NCBI GenBank assembly: GCA_964428015.1
Contig: CAYRWR010000003.1
Coordinates: forward strand, 1 to 64,000
Source: CAYRWR01 sp964428015
Lineage (GTDB): Bacteria; Spirochaetota; Brevinematia; Brevinematales; CAYRWR01
DNA length: 64,000 bases
Reading direction: 5' to 3'
Shown here: positions 1-7,627 of the stretch, piece after piece
How positions within the stretch are numbered: position 1 is the first letter of the stretch
How the letters are laid out: each line of letters starts with the position of its first letter
Translations under genes and position numbers: made by a program
The notes under the pieces: model-generated
The model's database searches: none
The model's input: the letters and a program-made list of their open reading frames with translations, nothing else
Told to the model about the DNA's origin: nothing

Positions 1-7
1 GGGGAGG

Positions 8-823
8 ATGCGAACAAAAGTGAGAATGCTGGCTGTGGGCTTGCTCCTGAGTCTGATATCGGTAGGTTTTGCCGGAGAACAGACGCTGCTGGACAGGATG
101 GTAGAACAGATACAGCAGGACCGCTACCTGGACTGGAGTGATGTCCGAACCGTGGACAATCTCACAGATCTGCGCATTCTGCGAAACGCGATTTATGCCC
201 GGCACGGCTACCGTTTTAAGTCATCGGAACTCACGGCTTACTTTAAACGCTATTCCTGGTATAAACCTGATAAAGACCAGACCGATGATCTGCTGACCGA
301 AGCCGACTATTTCAACCGGGAAGTGATCGTCTACCGGGAAATCGATATCCGTATTCAGGATGTAATCCGGTCCACGCCAAAGCTGCCTCTTCAGGGTGAC
401 CTCAAAAAACTGGTGGGGATCTGGCAGGACAGTCCGGTCATGGCTGACGGATGGGGATATAGCCTGGCTTTTTATCCCAATGGCATCGTCATAGAGAGGA
501 CGGAACAGGGGGACTGTACCCGGAGGGTCATTCTGCGTCTGGGCACCTGGCTGGCCGCTGGAGAAGGGCTGAATGTTTTCTTTTATATGCAGCTGGTATT
601 GAAAGGGGGAAGGCTGGTGCCCTCCGATGAAGGCTGCGGCTCAGATCAGCAGCTCATCGAAGCCCTGCCTGTGTGGGAAGAGATTCCCAAGGCTGCCATC
701 CGGAACCTTTCCTACACCAGTGAGACGCCTGACACTGAATTCGCGGAACTGAACCGGGTATATCGCCTGCTGGACGGTAAAAAAATGTGGAAGATGGGGG
801 AAGACCCGGATGACTACGAGTAA
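8..823 (+). CDS. exported YARHG-domain protein
   Basis: The 271-residue protein starts with a signal peptide (basic MRTKVRM, then a hydrophobic run ending near the Ala-Gly at 22-23). Residues about 50-100 carry a YARHG domain with the signature NAIYARHGYRF followed by an aromatic stretch ending SWYKP. This domain is an extracytoplasmic module of unknown function common in exported bacterial proteins. The remainder is unassigned and has two Cys that could pair. A GGGGAGG directly abuts the ATG, which is too close for a normal ribosome site, so the promoter and perhaps the true start context lie outside the window. Family assignment is fairly sure; function is unknown. Confidence 0.75.
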   Translation: MRTKVRMLAVGLLLSLISVGFAGEQTLLDRMVEQIQQDRYLDWSDVRTVDNLTDLRILRNAIYARHGYRFKSSELTAYFKRYSWYKPDKDQTDDLLTEADYFNREVIVYREIDIRIQDVIRSTPKLPLQGDLKKLVGIWQDSPVMADGWGYSLAFYPNGIVIERTEQGDCTRRVILRLGTWLAAGEGLNVFFYMQLVLKGGRLVPSDEGCGSDQQLIEALPVWEEIPKAAIRNLSYTSETPDTEFAELNRVYRLLDGKKMWKMGEDPDDYE

Positions 824-935
824 GCCATAGTTTTCAGCTCATGTCAAAACAGGAAATGCTCTGTGAGAGTAAAGGCCTGCCTCCAAATCACTTGGGCAAA
901 AATATTACAATAAATGTTTACTAAGGAGAATTTTG

Positions 936-1643
936 ATGAGAATGACAATTATTATAGCCGCTGTTCTGGTTCTTATGTCCTGTGGGGGGAAAAAGGAAGA
1001 AAAAACCCTGAATACTCCATCGGCAAATTCTCCTACGTTAAAAACACACAGTTTATTGAGCTTTTCCGGTATGGAGATGAGTCTTAAACCCCTGCCGGAC
1101 TGGCATTACCTGCTCACTATCAGCAATAAACAGGGTATCCTGTTAACTAATACCCTAAAATTATCCCGTAGGCCAGTGTCTTATTTTCTGGATGATAGGT
1201 ACCTGGTACTCCTCAGCGATGGTGAACCGGGGGAGACTGATCCTAATGGCTATTACGCGCCAACCGCGTTCGTAGTCTATGATATCCGGACACAGAGCCT
1301 GAGACGTTATCCCGAAAATGGCTACGAAGTAGGAAATTTTAAGGTGATCGATGCCAAGATATACGCGGGCATTCATCTCACGGAATCTCCTAATGGTCAG
1401 CTGATTGTCATCGACCTGGCCAGCGGTGAAACCGGATATGTGTCCACTATAATAAAACAGAATCAGACTAACCGGATAGAAGCCTGGGCTCCTCAAGCCG
1501 GACTAAATGAACAGGGTAAGATTGTAGTGATGCTCAGCGAGGGGGACGCGGAAAAAATATATACGATTCAGAGTAATGTACTCAGAGCAGCTCCTGTCTC
1601 CGGCTTTAAATGGTATGTGAATCCTCAGCTCCAACTGGAATAA
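936..1643 (+). CDS. putative lipoprotein of unknown function
   Basis: I place the start at the ATG at 936, not the TTG at 933, because AAGGAG at 923-928 is well spaced for it. The N-terminus is a short hydrophobic helix ending in a lipobox (LMSC) followed by GGKKEEK, as expected of a lipoprotein. The remaining 210 residues are rich in beta-forming stretches with recurrent Tyr and Gly. That could suit a beta-propeller-like fold, but I do not recognise a family. It stands alone between the YARHG gene and a long non-coding gap. Confidence 0.6.
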   Translation: MRMTIIIAAVLVLMSCGGKKEEKTLNTPSANSPTLKTHSLLSFSGMEMSLKPLPDWHYLLTISNKQGILLTNTLKLSRRPVSYFLDDRYLVLLSDGEPGETDPNGYYAPTAFVVYDIRTQSLRRYPENGYEVGNFKVIDAKIYAGIHLTESPNGQLIVIDLASGETGYVSTIIKQNQTNRIEAWAPQAGLNEQGKIVVMLSEGDAEKIYTIQSNVLRAAPVSGFKWYVNPQLQLE

Positions 1644-2133
1644 AACGGCTTTTCCTGAGATAATAGATATTTTATCTTTTCTATTGAACCTCTTTAAACT
1701 AACCTAAAAGCTTCAACAATCAAATGCAGCGCTGCACCCGGTTAGGGTGGAAAATGGGTGCTACCGCCGGCCTCCAAACCGGACTGTGCCGGGGCGTCTG
1801 CTCTCCACCTGCCCAGGAGACAGGGGCACCGTGCTGGGAGACCTGGGCCGCGTAGACCAAAAAAACATACTTGACTATCTGTACCGGGGTGTTTAATTTA
1901 TAGAGGGTAAATGCCGTAAATAAAGGCAGGAAAAAAGATAATCCCCCGCTGCCAGCGGAGCTTTTCCCAGAAAAATAATTAACATAAATGTGTTATAATT
2001 AATTATCATTATTTTCATATAGTCTGTTCTAACTTATACCGGAAGAAAGGGATAAAATGAAAAATAATTTAAAAAAAAATAGGAATTTCCCCTCCTGGCT
2101 TGTATATACTAATACTAAAATGCGGAGCAGGAT
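1644..2133. other. 490 bp non-coding gap with a GC-rich, foldable patch
   Basis: No convincing ORF. The part from 1725 to 1857 is GC-rich and unusually rich in complementarity. It holds a perfect palindrome TGCAGCGCTGCA (1725-1736), a CACCC/GGGTG hairpin (1735-1749), a CCGG/CCGG hairpin with an eight-base loop (1767-1782) and a 7 bp pairing GCCCAGG/CCTGGGC (1811-1817 with 1842-1848). Outside the last lies GTCT/AGAC (1796-1799 with 1854-1857). Seven A follow at about 1859. A small CCGCT/AGCGG hairpin (1944-1956) and an AT-rich palindrome (1995-2006) come next. It may be a structured RNA or the leader of dnaG; I match it to no known RNA family. Confidence 0.4.
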
Positions 2134-3906
2134 TTGATTCCCGATTCGGTGATAGAGGAAATCCTGGGACGGGTGTCGATCGTGGATGTGATCGGCAATT
2201 ACCTGGAAGTGAAGCGGGCCGGCAAGAATCATATTTCTCTGTGCCCCTTTCACAACGATAAGAATCCCTCCCTGTCCATCAGCGAAGATAAGGGCCTGTA
2301 CCACTGCTTCAGCTGCGGGGCTTCCGGCAATACCGTTAAATTCCTGATGGATTTTAAGAAGGCTAGTTTTCCTGATGCTATGGACGAACTGGCCCGTATG
2401 GCCGGTATTGACCTGGCCAAGTACCAGACTGAAGGCGAGGGCACAAACTCCAAAGAGAAGGAACGCCTCTACGCCCTCAACCAGGATGCCATGCTGTACT
2501 ACCACAGGATACTGCTGGATGACAAAAATGCCGCCAAAGCCCGGGAGTATGTCAAGGGGCGCAAACTGACCCGCGAAAGCGTGGATACCTTTCGCCTGGG
2601 ATACGGGGGAGAGGGCTGGCAGGGACTGTATGATGCCATGCGTGCCAAAGGTTACCAGGACGAGGAGCTGGAGAAAGGCTCCCTGGTAAGCAAGGGCAAG
2701 CAGGGATATTTTGACCGATTCCGGGAAAGGATAATATTCCCGATCTTTGATACCTCCGGCCGGGTAGCCGGTTTTGGAGGAAGGGTGCTGGGTAAGGATG
2801 CCAAGGGCGCCAAATACCTCAACAGCAGTGAGACCAGTGTGTTCCACAAATCCCAGCTTTTGTTCGCTCTGGACAAAGCCCGGGACGTGATCGCCAAAAG
2901 CCGTACCGCCCTGGTGGTGGAAGGCTACATGGATGTCATCGCCCTGCACCAGAACGGTGTCAGGAACGCGGTAGCAGCGCTGGGCACAGCCTTCGGGGAG
3001 AGCCATCTGCGCATCCTGAAGCGGCATTGCGAAAAAGTGGTGTTTGTATTTGATGCCGACGCGGCGGGGCTGGCTGCGGCCAACCGGGCCCTGGACCTGG
3101 GAGTCAATATAGACCTCCAGCAGGGCATAGTGATACTGCCCCCCGGCACCGACCCTGACGACTTCAGCATGCAGAAGGGCGGGGCGGCCTTTAACAAATA
3201 CGTAGAAGAAAAGATGCTGGACCCTATAGCCTTTAAGCTGCGCTATTTCGCGCGGCAGGTGGATATGGAAAAAGAGCCGCTGGCTTTTTTGAAGCGGGTC
3301 TTTCCTTTTGTGAGGGAGATGGACAGCCCGGTGCGCCGGGAAGACGCCCTCAAGAGCATAGCTCTGTATATGGGACGGGATCTGCCGGTCATCCTGGAAG
3401 AATTCGGGAGGGCTAAGCGGCCACTCAGTATGGCCCGGGAAGAAGCGGCCCGGCCGACGCAGACAAAAATGGATCCGGTGGAGCTGGAATTCCTGGCGCT
3501 GCTGGTGGTTTTCCCCCGGCAGGCAGGTACGGTGAGCAATATCGTGACCCCGGAGATGCTGAGTACGGAAGAAAGTAAAACTCTTTTTGAGTTTGTGAAG
3601 TCTAATTCCGATAGTAAGACACCGGAATTATTTAACCGGATCGGCGATGAAGCTCTCAGGAGGAGAGCGTCTGACCTGGCTAACCGCCCTGACCTCAAAC
3701 CGGTCATGCTGCTGGAAGTAGCCTACAAACTGAAACTGCTCCATCTCAAAGCGGAACTCAACCAGACTAATAAAGCGATAGCCCGAATGGAAGCGGAAAA
3801 CAACATCCAGGGTCGAAACGAACTGCGTGAAGCCGCTCTGGAACTGGTAAAGAAAAGAAAAGAGACCCAGTCTCTGCTCAAAGAAATAGAAGAAAAAATG
3901 GTATAG
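2134..3906 (+). CDS. dnaG: DNA primase DnaG
   Basis: DnaG makes RNA primers at the replication fork with DnaB helicase. The 590 residues fit the family. The N-terminal zinc-binding domain has the CHC2 ligands C37, H40, C58 and C61. The TOPRIM catalytic core starts around residue 258 with VVEGYMD and continues to VFDADAAG near 304-311, the metal-binding acidic motif. A lysine-rich helical C-terminus from about 455 would be the helicase-interaction domain. I accept the TTG at 2134 because GGAGCAGGA just upstream is well spaced and the family usually starts IPxxxI. rpoD follows after 20 bp, the usual macromolecular-synthesis pairing without rpsU. Confidence 0.96.
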   Translation: MIPDSVIEEILGRVSIVDVIGNYLEVKRAGKNHISLCPFHNDKNPSLSISEDKGLYHCFSCGASGNTVKFLMDFKKASFPDAMDELARMAGIDLAKYQTEGEGTNSKEKERLYALNQDAMLYYHRILLDDKNAAKAREYVKGRKLTRESVDTFRLGYGGEGWQGLYDAMRAKGYQDEELEKGSLVSKGKQGYFDRFRERIIFPIFDTSGRVAGFGGRVLGKDAKGAKYLNSSETSVFHKSQLLFALDKARDVIAKSRTALVVEGYMDVIALHQNGVRNAVAALGTAFGESHLRILKRHCEKVVFVFDADAAGLAAANRALDLGVNIDLQQGIVILPPGTDPDDFSMQKGGAAFNKYVEEKMLDPIAFKLRYFARQVDMEKEPLAFLKRVFPFVREMDSPVRREDALKSIALYMGRDLPVILEEFGRAKRPLSMAREEAARPTQTKMDPVELEFLALLVVFPRQAGTVSNIVTPEMLSTEESKTLFEFVKSNSDSKTPELFNRIGDEALRRRASDLANRPDLKPVMLLEVAYKLKLLHLKAELNQTNKAIARMEAENNIQGRNELREAALELVKKRKETQSLLKEIEEKMV

Positions 3907-3926
3907 GTGCTCGGGAGGCAAGATAC

Positions 3927-5624
3927 ATGTTTGATGAATTATTGGAAAATGAGGATATCAACAAGCTGGTCAAATACGGAAAAGAAAACGGCATGCTCAC
4001 CTACGATGAGATCCTGGAAAGGCTGCCTGATGAGATAGCGTCATCTCCTGACGGTATCGACAACGTATTGAAGCTGTTGGAAGAAAATGATGTCAATATC
4101 GCCGATGCCTTTCTGGCGGAATTCGACGATATTATGGAAGAAAACTACGACGATATCGACTCCATCATCATCGAAAGCGAAGACGAACAGAGCGACAACC
4201 CCCTGCGCATCTACCTCAAGAAGATCGGGAAAATCCCCCTCTTAAACCAGATGCAGGAAATCGAAATCGCCAAGAAGATCGAGGAAGGCCAGCTCAAGAT
4301 CAACGGAGCGGTGTACGACAGCGGCTTCTTGATCTCGGAGATCAACGATATCATCCAGGAGATCCTCAAGGGCCGGGGCAAGCTGTACAACTTCTTCAAT
4401 CTGCCCAAGATCTACAATATCACCGTCAAAGAGCGCAAAGAGCGCATGAAAGTGGTCAACCGCGTGTCTGAATTCCTGGAAAGTTTTTATAAGGGAATGG
4501 ACGACTTGGATGCCAGCTGGCAGGAAGCCTTTAAAGAAGAACAGCGCACCTCCATCCGGGAAAACATCCGGGAGATCCGCCGCATCTTTATCGACTCCAT
4601 CAAGACCATCGATATCAACCAGAAGCTGGTGACTCATGCCGCTACCAAGATCGTGCGTCTGGCTGAAGAAATCGAAAAGACCCGGGAATACTTCCACAAG
4701 ATCGAAAGCGTGAACTCCATGTCCCTGGCTGACATCTACAATCTCTACACCGAGAATCCCGCCAACGAAAACCTGCGCAATCTGGTAGAGACTATCAAGC
4801 AGAAAGAAGACCGCATCAAAAGCGTGGAAGTGAGCTACAAGTGCAATAAAGACGAGATCATCCACTGGGCCAACGAGATCCGCGAAGGTCTCCTCATCGT
4901 GGAAGACCGCAAAAAAGACCTGGTACAGGCTAACCTCCGTCTGGTGGTGTCCATCGCCAAGCGTTATATCAACCGCGGAGTGCACCTGTTCGACCTCATC
5001 CAGGAAGGTAACATCGGACTGATCCGTGCCGTGGAAAAATTTGAGTACCGCAAGGGCTATAAATTCTCCACCTACGCCACCTGGTGGATACGGCAGGCCA
5101 TCACCCGCTCCATCAGCGAACAAAGCCGTACCATCCGCGTGCCCATCCACATGATCGAGCAGATCAACAAGGTCAAAAAGGCCGAGATGGATCTCACTCA
5201 GGACCTGGGACGTCTGCCCTCCGTGGAAGAAATCAGCATCCGCATCGGCTGGAACGTGGGCAAGGTCAAGAATATCAAATCCGTGGCCAACGATCCCGTG
5301 TCGCTGGAAACTCCCGTGGGCCGCGACGAAGACAGCGCCCTGGGCGACTTTATCGAAGATGTCAAGGCTACCAGCCCCATCAATATCACCATGAACAACA
5401 TGCTCAAGGAAAAGCTGGGCGCGATCATCGACGAACTGCCACTGCGGGAACAGAAGGTACTGCGTATGCGTTTCGGCCTGGAAGACGGCTATGCCCACAC
5501 CCTGGAAGAAGTAGGCTACCTGTTCCAGGTAACCCGCGAGCGTATCCGCCAGATCGAAGCCAAAGCCCTGCGCAAACTCCGCAACCCCAAGCGGGTGAAG
5601 GAACTGATGGACTTTGTAGATTAA
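3927..5624 (+). CDS. rpoD: RNA polymerase primary sigma factor RpoD (sigma-70)
   Basis: Housekeeping sigma factor of 565 residues. An acidic N-terminal region 1.1 is followed by region 1.2 (NPLRIYLKKIGKIPLL, about residue 90). A non-conserved helical insert spans about 130-300. Region 2 begins near 330 (LVQANLRLVVSIAKRY), includes DLIQEGNIGL and YATWWIRQAI for -10 recognition, and is followed by region 3. Region 4 carries a helix-turn-helix near 525-553 (TRERIRQIEAKALRKLR). GGGAGG at 3912-3917 sets the ATG. It lies 20 bp after dnaG and is closed by a terminator at 5651-5679. Strong codon bias produces long antisense open frames here that are not genes. Confidence 0.98.
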   Translation: MFDELLENEDINKLVKYGKENGMLTYDEILERLPDEIASSPDGIDNVLKLLEENDVNIADAFLAEFDDIMEENYDDIDSIIIESEDEQSDNPLRIYLKKIGKIPLLNQMQEIEIAKKIEEGQLKINGAVYDSGFLISEINDIIQEILKGRGKLYNFFNLPKIYNITVKERKERMKVVNRVSEFLESFYKGMDDLDASWQEAFKEEQRTSIRENIREIRRIFIDSIKTIDINQKLVTHAATKIVRLAEEIEKTREYFHKIESVNSMSLADIYNLYTENPANENLRNLVETIKQKEDRIKSVEVSYKCNKDEIIHWANEIREGLLIVEDRKKDLVQANLRLVVSIAKRYINRGVHLFDLIQEGNIGLIRAVEKFEYRKGYKFSTYATWWIRQAITRSISEQSRTIRVPIHMIEQINKVKKAEMDLTQDLGRLPSVEEISIRIGWNVGKVKNIKSVANDPVSLETPVGRDEDSALGDFIEDVKATSPINITMNNMLKEKLGAIIDELPLREQKVLRMRFGLEDGYAHTLEEVGYLFQVTRERIRQIEAKALRKLRNPKRVKELMDFVD

Positions 5625-5650
5625 GAATAACTCTAAATGAAAGTAAAAAG

Positions 5651-5679
5651 CCGTCTCCCGTGAGGGGGGCGGTTTTTTT
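5651..5679 (+). terminator. rho-independent terminator of dnaG-rpoD
   Basis: A 9 bp stem (CCGTCTCCC with GGGGGGCGG, two G-T wobbles) with a GTGA loop is followed by seven T. It lies 27 bp after the rpoD stop. Confidence 0.85.
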
Positions 5680-6230
5680 GTGGGGTTCACACGAAGGCAC
5701 AAAGGCACGGAGGAAACGGATTTTTGGAATACTAGACCAGTAAAATACATAAGTATTAGTTTTGTATTTAAAAAGTTCTTAATTCTGATTAAAAGATTTA
5801 ATAGAAGTGCTTGAACTTTTCAAGAAATCATAATCTTAGAATCTAGAAAACATTAATCTCCCTTTCGTCGATTGATGCCCAGCCCTTTTCGAGGTAAAAG
5901 ATACCCCCATGCTCTTCTCCTGAGGGACGTTATACCCTAGCCTGCACTTACCTGCAGCGATAGCGGAAGGCATTGTCCCGATTCCTGCCATTATTGTGTC
6001 GTACCAACCCGGCATCACTCGACGTGAGAAGGCGTTTTTCTTTGCGAGCGTTTCTTTTGGGGCAGTTTGCCAAAAGAAATGCGGGTCTCCGCCACCCGGT
6101 TGGCACCGGGCCAGGCCCTCTGGGGGTAGAGCACAGAGTTGAAGCCAGCCCTCTGTGATAAAATGAATACTTTTTAAGTGACAAAAGAGGCTGCCTACCG
6201 GTAGGGGGCGGTTTTTTTCGTCCATTACAC
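5680..6230. other. non-coding gap with repeat-like and GC-rich segments
   Basis: Most of the 0.7 kb between rpoD and the next gene has no supported gene. At about 5690-5712 the unit AAGGCAC occurs twice in tandem. An AT-rich stretch follows. The segment 6015-6160 is GC-rich and hairpin-prone, for example CACCCGGTTGGCACCGGG at about 6095-6111. A 134-codon open frame on the minus strand (5836-6240) runs through the terminator at 6191-6218 and has no ribosome site, so I do not call it a gene. The segment could be a dispersed repeat or a degraded gene; a copy-number search of the genome would tell. Confidence 0.35.
6191..6218 (+). terminator. probable terminator-like hairpin
   Basis: CTGCCTACCGGTAGGGGGCGG followed by seven T resembles the terminator after rpoD and the one at 9227-9250. 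The pairing is less perfect, with one mismatch or an alternative short hairpin. It isolates the promoter at 6231 from upstream transcription. Confidence 0.5.
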
Positions 6231-6299
6231 TTGACAACATTAGTATTCTTAACTATACTTAAGTATACAAATGAGTATTCTTAACTATCATTAAGAATA
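6231..6299 (+). promoter_or_regulatory. near-consensus promoter overlapped by twin operator palindromes
   Basis: TTGACA (6231-6236), a 17 bp spacer and TATACT (6254-6259) form a near-consensus sigma-70 promoter. Two copies of a 24 bp palindrome lie on it. Copy 1 (6244-6267) is TATTCTTAA, six bases, then TTAAGTATA with one mismatch, and it covers the -10. Copy 2 (6276-6299) is TATTCTTAA, six bases, then a perfect TTAAGAATA, just downstream of the expected start site near 6266. The centres are 32 bp apart, about three helical turns, so two repressor dimers could bind the same DNA face. The regulator is not identified. Confidence 0.75.
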
Positions 6300-6319
6300 G
6301 CGGCAAGGAGTCTACGGGA

Positions 6320-7450
6320 ATGGTATACCACAGAAAACTGGCGGATGTTATAAAAGAAGACCTGGCAAAAAAGATGGTAATAATCGGCGGGCCCCGGCAG
6401 GTGGGCAAGACGACTTTGTCCAAATCCCTTTTACCGGCGAATATGACCACCTATCTGAACTGGGACTACCCGGGTGACCGGCAGAAGATCCTGGCTAACA
6501 CCATAAACCTGGACAAGGAATTACTCATCTTTGACGAAATTCATAAGTTTAAAAACTGGCGCTCCCTCATCAAAGGATACTACGATGTCCATAAAGAGCA
6601 CAATAAATTCCTGGTGACCGGCTCTGCCAGACTGGATCATTTCAGAAAAGGCGGGGATTCATTGTTGGGGAGATACCATTATTACCGTCTGCACCCTTTC
6701 AGCTATAATGAATTGCAGTATATAAAAGAAAAAACGACGACAGAAGATCTTCTGGATTTCGGCGGGTTCCCTGAACCCTTGATCCTGAAAGACAGACGTG
6801 AGCTGAAAAGATGGCAGAATGAACGGATAGTCCGGATTATAAGCGATGATGTCAGGGACCTGAGCACGGTAAAAGATATTTCCCAGATCGAACTACTGGC
6901 CCGGGAATTGCCCAACAAAGTCGGTTCGCCCCTCTCCTATGAAGCGCTGAAAGAAGACCTCCAGGTAGCCCACCAGACGGTAGTGAAATGGATTACCATA
7001 TTGGACAGCTTGTATTATTCCTTCCGCATCGCCCCCTTCGGCTCGCCGAAAATACGGGCAGTCAAAAAAGAAAATAAGTTATATTTGTGGGACTGGTCGG
7101 TCATAGAGGACAAAGGACTCCGGTTTGAAAACATGGTGGCCGCGCAGCTGCTCAAATACTGTCACTTCCAGGAAGACTATAACGGAGAAAGGATGGAACT
7201 GAGGTTTATCCGCGATACCGACAGAAGGGAGATTGACTTTGTGGTACTGAAAAATCAGAAACCCGAGTTCGCGGTGGAATGCAAGACCGGTGATAAAAAA
7301 AGATCTCCCTGGATCAGTTATTTCAAAGAACGGACAGACATACCCCGGTTTTACCAGGTCCATCTAGGGACAAAAACCTACGGCCATGAAGAAGCTGATG
7401 GTAAAGTGCTGCCTTTCACCGATTTCTGTACTGAATTGGGCATGCCTTGA
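6320..7450 (+). CDS. AAA ATPase with C-terminal DUF4143
   Basis: 376 residues. Walker A is GPRQVGKT (24-31), Walker B is LLIFDE (to D72/E73), and GSARLD follows as a sensor-like motif. The C-terminal third matches the DUF4143 domain that accompanies this ATPase family, with a nuclease-like REIDFVV...VECKTGDK segment near residues 300-330. Such proteins are scattered, horizontally exchanged accessory genes of unclear role and are sometimes annotated as ATP-binding proteins near toxin-antitoxin loci. GGCAAGGAG precedes the ATG. It is monocistronic, with its own terminator-isolated promoter and twin operators, which implies tight repression. Confidence 0.85.
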   Translation: MVYHRKLADVIKEDLAKKMVIIGGPRQVGKTTLSKSLLPANMTTYLNWDYPGDRQKILANTINLDKELLIFDEIHKFKNWRSLIKGYYDVHKEHNKFLVTGSARLDHFRKGGDSLLGRYHYYRLHPFSYNELQYIKEKTTTEDLLDFGGFPEPLILKDRRELKRWQNERIVRIISDDVRDLSTVKDISQIELLARELPNKVGSPLSYEALKEDLQVAHQTVVKWITILDSLYYSFRIAPFGSPKIRAVKKENKLYLWDWSVIEDKGLRFENMVAAQLLKYCHFQEDYNGERMELRFIRDTDRREIDFVVLKNQKPEFAVECKTGDKKRSPWISYFKERTDIPRFYQVHLGTKTYGHEEADGKVLPFTDFCTELGMP

Positions 7451-7627
7451 TAGATAAGATGTATAAACGCAGCTGCCCTATTTTTTCCAAACTTATCATT
7501 TAGAAACGGTTATAAAAAACGGGAATACCTGATCATTTAGGACTCTATAACTCATTGATAGTTCATTATAAGATATAACTTGCGTTTTTTTAGATTAAAT
7601 TTAAAATCATTTCCATGGAGGTGCCTT

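Noticed and set aside
1741..1857. Selenocysteine tRNA, cobalamin riboswitch or SRP RNA
   Set aside because: There is a hairpin with CTCCAAA and a GGAGAC near a GCC, but no T-arm GTTCGA, no riboswitch core and no SRP tetraloop motif.
2029..3027. 332-codon open frame antisense to dnaG
   Set aside because: Shadow of dnaG; no ribosome site, and the translated sequence is biased with no recognisable motif.
4242..5750. 502-codon open frame antisense to rpoD
   Set aside because: It arises from the codon bias of rpoD, whose GC-rich third positions remove antisense stops. Its start lies past the terminator and its peptide has no domain.
5836..6240. 134-codon minus-strand open frame
   Set aside because: It reads through a terminator hairpin and starts at the -35/-10 spacer of the next promoter, with no ribosome site. 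Kept only as a possible repeat or decayed gene.
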